The translations under genes were made by a program, and so were the position numbers. Positions 56,959 through 64,000 of a DNA stretch of 64,000 bases are shown here, piece after piece. The notes below the pieces were generated by a model, which saw only the letters and a program-made list of their open reading frames with translations, ran no database searches and was not told the DNA's origin. How positions within the stretch are numbered: the stretch's first letter is position 1; each line of letters starts with the position of its first letter. Source of the DNA: Rhodococcus marinonascens NBRC 14363 (GTDB taxonomy: Bacteria; Actinomycetota; Actinomycetes; Mycobacteriales; Mycobacteriaceae). The stretch covers positions 1-64,000 of the forward strand of contig NZ_BCXB01000018.1 in assembly GCF_001894885.1 (NCBI RefSeq). The letters are read 5' to 3'.

Positions 56959-57980
56959 CCGACTACGACAACCAGTCCGGCACCCGTCCCGCCGCATGGC
57001 GCGAAGGCTGGGGCGAGGGCGGAGACTACCTGTTCGCAAGCCCGCCACCGGACCGCGACAAAACGGCCACCGAGTATCGGACTCTCACCTACCAGGTGAC
57101 CGGACGCATCGCCCGGATCACTTTCAATCGACCGGAACACGGCAACGCGATCACCGCCGATACCCCCTTCGAGATCGCCGACGCCGTCGAGCGGGCCGAC
57201 CTCGACCCTCGGGTCCACGTAATCCTGCTGTCGGGACGCGGGAAGGGGTTCTGCGGTGGATACGACCTGAATGTCTTCGCCGAGAACCGCGGGAGTTCGG
57301 GCGACGGACGGGCGACGGACGGGACGGTGCTGGACCCTAGTGTCCAGGCGCGCAATCACGATCCAGGCGGCAACTGGGATCCGATGGTCGACTACGCCAT
57401 GATGAGCCGATTCAACCGCGGCTTCGCGAGTCTGCTTCACGCGAACAAGCCGACGGTCGCAAAGATCCACGGCTTCTGTGTAGCCGGCGGCACCGATATC
57501 GCGCTGTTCTGCGACCAGATAATCACCGCAGACGACACGAAAATCGGCTATCCCCCGACCCGAGTGTGGGGTGTGCCCGCGGCGGGTATGTGGGCGCACC
57601 GCCTCGGCGACCAGCGAGCCAAACGCTTGCTTCTCACGGGAGACTGCATCAGCGGACGGCAGGCGGCCGAGTGGGGGCTGGCGGTGGAGTCTGCGCCACT
57701 CGATCAACTCGACGAACGCACCGAGAACCTCGTCGAGCGGATAGCGCAGATGCCGATCAATCAGCTGATGATGGTCAAGCTCGCGCTGAACAGTGCGCTG
57801 CTCGCACAAGGTGTCACCACCTCGGCAATGGTCAGCACCGTCTTCGACGGTATGGCCCGGCACACCAGGGAGGGCCACGCATTCCAATTGCGATCGTCCA
57901 CCGTCGGATTCCGCGAAGCGGTCAGGGAACGAGACGAACCGTTCGGCGATCACAAGCGGCAGCAGTTCGAGCAGAAGTGA
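56955..57980 (+). CDS. Crotonase-family enzyme with N-terminal extension
   Basis: A 341-residue enoyl-CoA hydratase-like protein, longer than the usual 260 because of about 45 extra N-terminal residues and a loop after GFCGGYDLNVFAENRG (near 97) rich in Gly and Asp. The second oxyanion segment is KIHGFCVAGGTDIALFCDQI near 175, and the following GYPPTRVWGVPAAGMWAHRL lacks the standard hydratase Glu pair. It is the last gene of the TetR-AidB-crotonase set. Reaction is uncertain. Confidence 0.85.
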   Translation: MTDYDNQSGTRPAAWREGWGEGGDYLFASPPPDRDKTATEYRTLTYQVTGRIARITFNRPEHGNAITADTPFEIADAVERADLDPRVHVILLSGRGKGFCGGYDLNVFAENRGSSGDGRATDGTVLDPSVQARNHDPGGNWDPMVDYAMMSRFNRGFASLLHANKPTVAKIHGFCVAGGTDIALFCDQIITADDTKIGYPPTRVWGVPAAGMWAHRLGDQRAKRLLLTGDCISGRQAAEWGLAVESAPLDQLDERTENLVERIAQMPINQLMMVKLALNSALLAQGVTTSAMVSTVFDGMARHTREGHAFQLRSSTVGFREAVRERDEPFGDHKRQQFEQK

Positions 57981-58175
57981 CGCTTTCCGCAGCCAGTCAC
58001 AGCCAGGAGAAGCGAACACCACCCGATCGGTATCTTCCCTGGTCAGGAGGCTAATCACCGTTCGGTCCAGGGATCTCGAGCCGTCGTGTTCGAGAAGTCA
58101 CGCAGGTACGCGGAAGACCGCCTCGAGTGGGGCCGCACGACCGAACGTTCGGCTGACGTCAGCCACGCGAATCGC

Positions 58176-58475
58176 CTATGCGCAATCGAGACAGATCAAC
58201 TGCCCACTCCGTTCGGACGCGAGACGCGACCTGTGATGTACCAAAAAGCAACTACTGCAAGTGAATTCGTCCGCCTGCTTGGGCACGACGCGAATGGTGA
58301 GTTCTTCACCGGACAGGTCTGCACCGGGCAGTTCGAAAGACTCCGCCGTGTCGGTCTCCTCGACGTCAACGACGGACGACTGTGATTCGCTTCTCCGTGT
58401 CTTCAGTTCTTCGAGCGAGTCCGCGGCGAGTTCGTCGTCGACAGTAACCCGCGGTGCGTCGTAGTCGGTTGCCAT
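58176..58475 (-). CDS. DUF4193-family zinc-ribbon-like protein
   Basis: A 99-residue actinobacterial protein of DUF4193. It starts MATDYDAPRVTVDDELAADS, is acidic in the middle, and carries SFELPGADLSGEELTIRVVP. Two CxxC pairs, in FTCSSCFLVHHRSRL and LICLDCA, should bind zinc. Function is unknown. The start has GGGAGG with good spacing. Confidence 0.9.
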   Translation of the reverse strand: MATDYDAPRVTVDDELAADSLEELKTRRSESQSSVVDVEETDTAESFELPGADLSGEELTIRVVPKQADEFTCSSCFLVHHRSRLASERSGQLICLDCA

Positions 58476-59396
58476 GACTTCCTCCCGTTGGCTCAGGTTT
58501 GTTAGTTCGGTGAAATTTCATTGTTGTTGGGCACGATTGCTAGACAACGAGCCGATCCTGCGTTTTGTTCCCGGGCGACGGTGCCGTCCCGAAATTGTGG
58601 GATTCCCGTTCCTGGCGCCTCTCAATCACTCGACCCGGAAGGTGGTTCAGACCGTGACGAACGACCACTAACAAACTCGAGAATCCAGTTCCGAGTCAAC
58701 TCCGCCGTTCCGGCGGAAGGCACACAATCACGGCATCCACTATAGGGATGCCTCACCTACGGATCGGAATGGGGGTGTTCGAGGAGTTCGTCACCCTATA
58801 ACTTTTCCCCGACAGTCGCGATCTTTTCTCCGGCGGTCGCGCCGAATTCATGACGGTCCCAGCCTCTCTTCACCGGGCCATCCTTTCCTCCCAGCGGAAC
58901 AGTCTGATCCGATGTTGCATCCCCCCGAAACGATCGTCGCCATGCATCGCGCCCCGGGCATCGAACTGCCCGGCAATCAGGTGACCCCCGCTCGACGAAC
59001 ACGCGTGATGCGGGGCACTCTCACCCGGCCGGCGCCGTCACCTTGTTGACGTTCGGTAGTTCCTAGACAATCCAATCCGGCATTTACACTTGGCTTTTCA
59101 CACGAACTGGATGATTATCTAGCCGCTCGCCGGGTTCGTCGCACCGTTCGGACCGACCGGTAGCGACAACCGAGATACCGCCCCGGCTTCGGGGTCTGCG
59201 CGCGAATTGGGCTGACCCCGTCGCCGGTCCGGACATTCGCCCGACGATGTAAGGGCCGGCAGTAAAGTCACCCACTCCCACTGAAAATCAGTGCGGGGTA
59301 GTCAACTACAGAAGTAGGTAAGCCGCGGGACAACTGGAAGAAGGAGCGATGTATGAACGCATCCTCGCCGAGAGGGACGCGGCACACCTCGCGTGC
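58476..59396. other. 920-base gap without a convincing gene
   Basis: No frame has a recognisable family. It includes the DUF4193 promoter, a TATAGGG/CCCTATA pair bracketing about 45 bases (58742-58798), and close to the right end a clear AAGGAG before ATG codons at 59349 and 59353. Those frames run directly under the convergent methyltransferase gene. The composition is lower in GC than the surroundings. Confidence 0.5.
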
Positions 59397-60185
59397 CTAC
59401 GCCGGGCTGGTGGCCACCACGACGGTCGCGCCCAGTTCGTCCGATCGCTCGATCCGCGCGATCAGCCCTACCCTCGCGAACACCGCCGCGGTTTCGTGCG
59501 CCTGCAGCTCGCTGGCCTCAACCAGCAAGTGACCACCAGGCGCCAGCCACGTCCGTGCCGCGGACGCCACGCGCCGTTGGATGTCGAGGCCGTCCACGCC
59601 CCCGTCGAGCGACACCCGCGGTTCGTGGAGTCGGGCCTCCGGAGGCATCAACCGGATCGCGCCCGTGGGGACGTAGGGGGCGTTGACCACCAGTACGTCG
59701 ACGCTTCCGCGCAACTTCCCAGGTAACGGCGCATAGAGGTCGCCCTCGATCACCCTGCCGGGGGCCGAGATGTTGCGGCGTGCGCACCTGACCGCTGCGG
59801 GGTCGATGTCGACCGCGTACAAGTCGATCCGGTCCGATATCGATGCGAGCGCGGCCCCCACCGCACCCGAACCGCAGCACAGGTCGACGACCACAGCTTC
59901 CGGGCTGATGAGAGCGGCCGCCTGATCAACCAGGAACGCGGTGCGGCGGCGGGGCACGAACACGCCCGGATCGACCTCCACCCGGAGTGCGCGGAACTCG
60001 ACCCAACCGAGGACGTGTTCGAGGGGAACGCCGGCGATGCGCCGATCCACCATCGTGGCGAGTTCGTCCGACGTCTGGGCTGTGGAGACGATCAACTGCG
60101 CCTCGTCCTCAGCGAACACGCACCCAGCGGCACGAAGCCTCGTGACGATGACGAGTTCACTCGGCGCTGACGGGGAAACTGACAT
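59397..60185 (-). CDS. PrmC/HemK-related class I methyltransferase
   Basis: A 262-residue putative protein-glutamine N5-methyltransferase. The SAM motif VVDLCCGSGAVGAALAS is near residue 105, and DLYAVDIDPAAVRCARRN follows. The substrate-Gln motif of the family, NPPY, reads NAPY in VLVVNAPYVPTGAI, as in a PrmC-related subgroup. The ATG preceded by AAAGAG was taken as start. The target protein is unknown; release factors are the classical PrmC substrates. It is divergent from pirin. Confidence 0.82.
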   Translation of the reverse strand: MSVSPSAPSELVIVTRLRAAGCVFAEDEAQLIVSTAQTSDELATMVDRRIAGVPLEHVLGWVEFRALRVEVDPGVFVPRRRTAFLVDQAAALISPEAVVVDLCCGSGAVGAALASISDRIDLYAVDIDPAAVRCARRNISAPGRVIEGDLYAPLPGKLRGSVDVLVVNAPYVPTGAIRLMPPEARLHEPRVSLDGGVDGLDIQRRVASAARTWLAPGGHLLVEASELQAHETAAVFARVGLIARIERSDELGATVVVATSPA

Positions 60186-60270
60186 GAGGCTCTTTCGGAT
60201 TGCCGCGAGGCTCATGTTCACCCTATGCCGACAAGGCCGTGCGGCGGGGAATAAATCCCCACACCTAGTG

Positions 60271-60302
60271 TTGACTTCAAGTAGTTGAAGAATCAATTAC
60301 AT
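60271..60302 (+). promoter_or_regulatory. Probable MerR-family-type promoter of the pirin gene
   Basis: TTGACT and TTACAT are separated by 20 bases, longer than normal, and the spacer region carries the dyad CTTCAA-GTAG-TTGAAG (60275-60290). Stretched spacers with a dyad are typical of promoters activated by MerR-type regulators. No MerR gene is in the window. Confidence 0.5.
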
Positions 60303-60319
60303 GACATGAGGAGCCACCA

Positions 60320-61285
60320 ATGCCTGCCGTGACGGTCGACAACATCCTTGCCTTGCCGCGCATCGACGCACCCACTCCGGGCGCCGTCGACCGCTCGGTC
60401 CGCTCGCTGACCACAGCCCCGGTCGGATACGAGGGCGAGGGCTTCCCCGTTCGGCGCGCGTTCGCCGGCATCGATCTGGCGGCGCTGGACCCGTTCATCC
60501 ACATGGATCAGATGGGTGAAATCGACTACGCGCCTGGTGAGCCCAAGGGCACACCCTGGCATCCGCACCGCGGCTTCGAGACCGTCACCTACATGATCGA
60601 AGGCATCATGGAGCACCGCGATTCCAGCGGCGGTGGTGGCACGATCGGTGGCGGCGATACCCAGTGGATGACCGCGGGTGGCGGCATCCTGCACATCGAG
60701 ACCCCTCCGGAACACCTCGTGACGAGCGGCGGCCTGTTCCATGGCGTCCAGCTGTGGGTGAACCTGCCGCGCGAGAACAAGATGGCCGCGCCCCGCTACC
60801 AAGACATCACCGGCCGGAAGGTTGCCCTACTGTCTTCGTCGGACGGTGGCGCCCTCATCCGCGTCATCGCCGGCGAGGTGGGCGGGCATCACGGCCCGGG
60901 CTCGACCTATACGCCGATCAGCCTCGTCCACGCGACGATCGCCCCCGGGGCAAGCGTGACGCTGCCGTGGAACCCCGAGTTCAACGCGCTGGCTTACGTC
61001 CTCGCCGGCGAGGGCCTCGTCGGTTCGGAGCGCAGGCCGATTCGCATGGGTCAGACGGCGGTTTATGGGCGCGGCGACACCATCACGGTCGCAGCGACCG
61101 ACACCCAGGATTCGCGAACCAAGTCCCTCGAGGTGTTCTTCCTCGGCGGCAAGCCGATCCGTGAACCCGTCGCGATGGCCGGACCGTTCGTCATGAACAC
61201 CAGGGCCGAGGTGATGCAGGCATTCGACGACTTCCAAGCCGGTCGCCTGGGATCCATCCCCGCGGCCCACGAAACGCTCGACTGA
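60320..61285 (+). CDS. Pirin-family cupin protein
   Basis: A 321-residue two-domain cupin. The iron ligands are in WHPHRGFETVTYMIEGIMEH near residue 82 and GGGILHIETPP near 128 (His, His, His, Glu). Bacterial pirins act as quercetin dioxygenases or as metabolic regulators; which applies here is unknown. GAGGAG lies six bases upstream. The dyad in its promoter suggests inducible expression. Confidence 0.92.
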   Translation: MPAVTVDNILALPRIDAPTPGAVDRSVRSLTTAPVGYEGEGFPVRRAFAGIDLAALDPFIHMDQMGEIDYAPGEPKGTPWHPHRGFETVTYMIEGIMEHRDSSGGGGTIGGGDTQWMTAGGGILHIETPPEHLVTSGGLFHGVQLWVNLPRENKMAAPRYQDITGRKVALLSSSDGGALIRVIAGEVGGHHGPGSTYTPISLVHATIAPGASVTLPWNPEFNALAYVLAGEGLVGSERRPIRMGQTAVYGRGDTITVAATDTQDSRTKSLEVFFLGGKPIREPVAMAGPFVMNTRAEVMQAFDDFQAGRLGSIPAAHETLD

Positions 61286-61323
61286 CGCCGGCAACCATTC
61301 ACCACAACCGGTTCGAGAAGAAC

Positions 61324-61674
61324 TCAGGGGCGCCGGATCTTGGCGTCGATGCGATGGATTCGCAGATCGCCCCGCGGGATCCGGAACGTCTCGACCACCC
61401 GGACCGTGACGAGGGTGTGGCCGAACAGTCCGGCATCCAGGAGGTAGTCGGCGGTGACGTCGTCGCCTTCGACTGACCACGCACAGTCCCGGATCAACCG
61501 GATCAACCGGTACTGGGGCCCGCCGGAGAGGCTTCGGCGCAGATGATTTCCGGAGAACGCCGTTTTCAGCCCGGCCTCGTAGCGGACTGCGCTTGGCTCG
61601 ATCGGCACCGAGTTACCGTTGTGGCTCAGCAACGCATTCAGGTACGCCCGGGCAACATCGACCTGTTCGTCCAT
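61324..61674 (-). CDS. Small NTF2-like protein (DUF8021 type)
   Basis: A 116-residue protein, MDEQVDVARAYLNALLSHNG at the start and SALR-like strands at the end (LVTVRVVETFRIPRGDLRIH). The pattern of an N-terminal helix followed by VRYEAGLKTAFSGNHLRRSL and curved strands fits the NTF2-like fold, and resembles DUF8021. Function is unknown. The ATG with AGGA five bases upstream was chosen; an ATG five codons earlier lies in a partial duplication of the same sequence. Confidence 0.6.
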   Translation of the reverse strand: MDEQVDVARAYLNALLSHNGNSVPIEPSAVRYEAGLKTAFSGNHLRRSLSGGPQYRLIRLIRDCAWSVEGDDVTADYLLDAGLFGHTLVTVRVVETFRIPRGDLRIHRIDAKIRRP

Positions 61675-61732
61675 ATCAGTCCTGTTCATCCATAAGAGTA
61701 TTGAGATCCTTCCCCACTTGAAAGCGGCGGGT

Positions 61733-61846
61733 TCATACTGGGAAAGCCATGCAGTTGAGGATGTTGACCGCGGCGTTGCAGTCACGCTCCAGGTGTTTGC
61801 CGAATGGGCACGTTCGACTGGCCGCCAGTAGCGATACCGCCGATTT
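61733..61846 (-). pseudogene. IS200/IS605-family TnpB C-terminal remnant
   Basis: About 37 residues, KSAVSLLAASRTCPFGKHLE then RDCNAAVNILNCMAFPV, match the end of TnpB: the second half of the zinc ribbon and the conserved D-x-NAA-NIL. One of the zinc Cys is missing (CPFG for CPxCG) and nothing recognisable as TnpB is upstream. The adjacent CCCCACTTGAAAGCGGCGGG (61712-61731) resembles the hairpin-rich right end of such elements. It lies immediately before the leuA attenuator. Confidence 0.55.
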
Positions 61847-61915
61847 CCTGCGGTCCAATCCGTGTTCCCTCCCCTCGGATCTGGCACCCTGACGCCCGAT
61901 CGGCTGCGCCCGGAG

Positions 61916-61928
61916 TACAGTGCTGAGT
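61916..61928 (+). promoter_or_regulatory. -10 box of the leuL-leuA promoter
   Basis: TACAGT ends seven bases before the ATG of the leader peptide, so the leader transcript should be leaderless. No convincing -35 was found. Confidence 0.6.
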
Positions 61929-61954
61929 ATGCAGCGTGCACTCCTCCTCGGTTG

Positions 61955-61970
<16 letters not shown>
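61929..61970 (+). CDS. leuL: Leucine leader peptide
   Basis: A 13-residue reading frame, MQRALLLGCRDGV, with three consecutive CTC leucine codons. Its stop lies in the loop between the arms of a strong terminator. Ribosome stalling at the Leu codons when leucyl-tRNA is scarce would prevent the terminator from forming, so leuA is read through. The peptide itself has no other expected role. Confidence 0.8.
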
Positions 61971-63872
<1,902 letters not shown>

Positions 63873-63889
63873 CCCCCCGCATCACCCTC

Positions 63890-63926
63890 GCTGCCGCAGG
63901 CGTGCACCACGCGCACCTGCGGCAGC
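63890..63926. terminator. Terminator hairpin after leuA
   Basis: GCTGCCGCAGG and CCTGCGGCAGC form an 11-bp stem that may extend with mismatches. It lies 17 bases after the leuA stop and lacks a T-run. The remaining 74 bases of the window show no gene that can be supported. Confidence 0.65.
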
Positions 63927-64000
63927 GTCGTGTCGAGCAAGCGATTCGGCCTCCCGCACATAGGAGAAGCTCGAGAACTTGCACGAGAAAGTTCGCCGAT

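Noticed and set aside
59349-59726. A plus-strand frame with a good AAGGAG site under the methyltransferase gene
   Set aside because: The start is attractive but the protein is the antisense of the SAM-binding domain; kept only as a possible scar.

Overview
The window is a high-GC actinobacterial chromosome segment, most likely Rhodococcus or a close member of the Mycobacteriales. It has two WhiB-type regulators and a mycobacterial-type gene order at the left end: MBL hydrolase, RidA, DUF4177, two ArsA-like ATPases, whiB4, the bifunctional penicillin-binding protein and a metallophosphoesterase, which parallels Rv3677c to Rv3683 of M. tuberculosis. asd, ask and leuA parallel Rv3708c to Rv3710. 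Many genes start 6-7 bases after a TAnnnT-type -10 box, the leaderless architecture common in this order. The assignment rests on recognition only; no search was run.

Layout. 1-8018 is the conserved core block. A tRNA-Pro(CGG) gene follows (8073-8146), and behind it lie successive layers separated by copies of the tRNA 3' end: a haloalkane dehalogenase gene, then a 10.7-kb two-module type I polyketide synthase gene, then an integrase remnant and a membrane pseudokinase with a repeated Cys-containing ectodomain. 22.6-33.5 kb is an accessory and stress region: PH-domain protein, adenosine-specific kinase-family protein, YdjM-like membrane protein, Dps, a possible 19-residue membrane peptide, katA-furA, a Baeyer-Villiger-type monooxygenase, a small secreted protein, a multicopper oxidase, a formylglycine-generating enzyme and a GAP-family membrane protein. 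asd-ask lie at 33.6-35.9 kb.

35.9-61.9 kb separates ask from leuA, which are adjacent and divergent in M. tuberculosis. It holds a P-type cation ATPase paired with a PPK2 polyphosphate kinase, a truncated DUF2975/XRE pair, an exported esterase, an alkylsulfatase, a MalT-like LuxR regulator, a WhiB3-like protein, a tightly overlapping mtnP/epimerase/GT2/DUF2064 operon beside a multi-TM protein, a TetR-controlled acyl-CoA cluster, DUF4193, a PrmC-like methyltransferase and pirin. A TnpB C-terminal relic lies just before leuA. leuA has a classic leucine attenuator: a leaderless 13-codon leader peptide with three Leu codons and a strong terminator.

Recurring themes are short tandem duplications (15, 18, 24, 30, 32 and 111 bp) that reshape protein ends and control regions, and layered integration at the tRNA. 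The features most worth a second look are the tRNA-anchored layers, the decayed second dehydratase domain of the polyketide synthase, the pseudokinase, the altered ion-site residues of the P-type ATPase, the micropeptide and the furA duplication.
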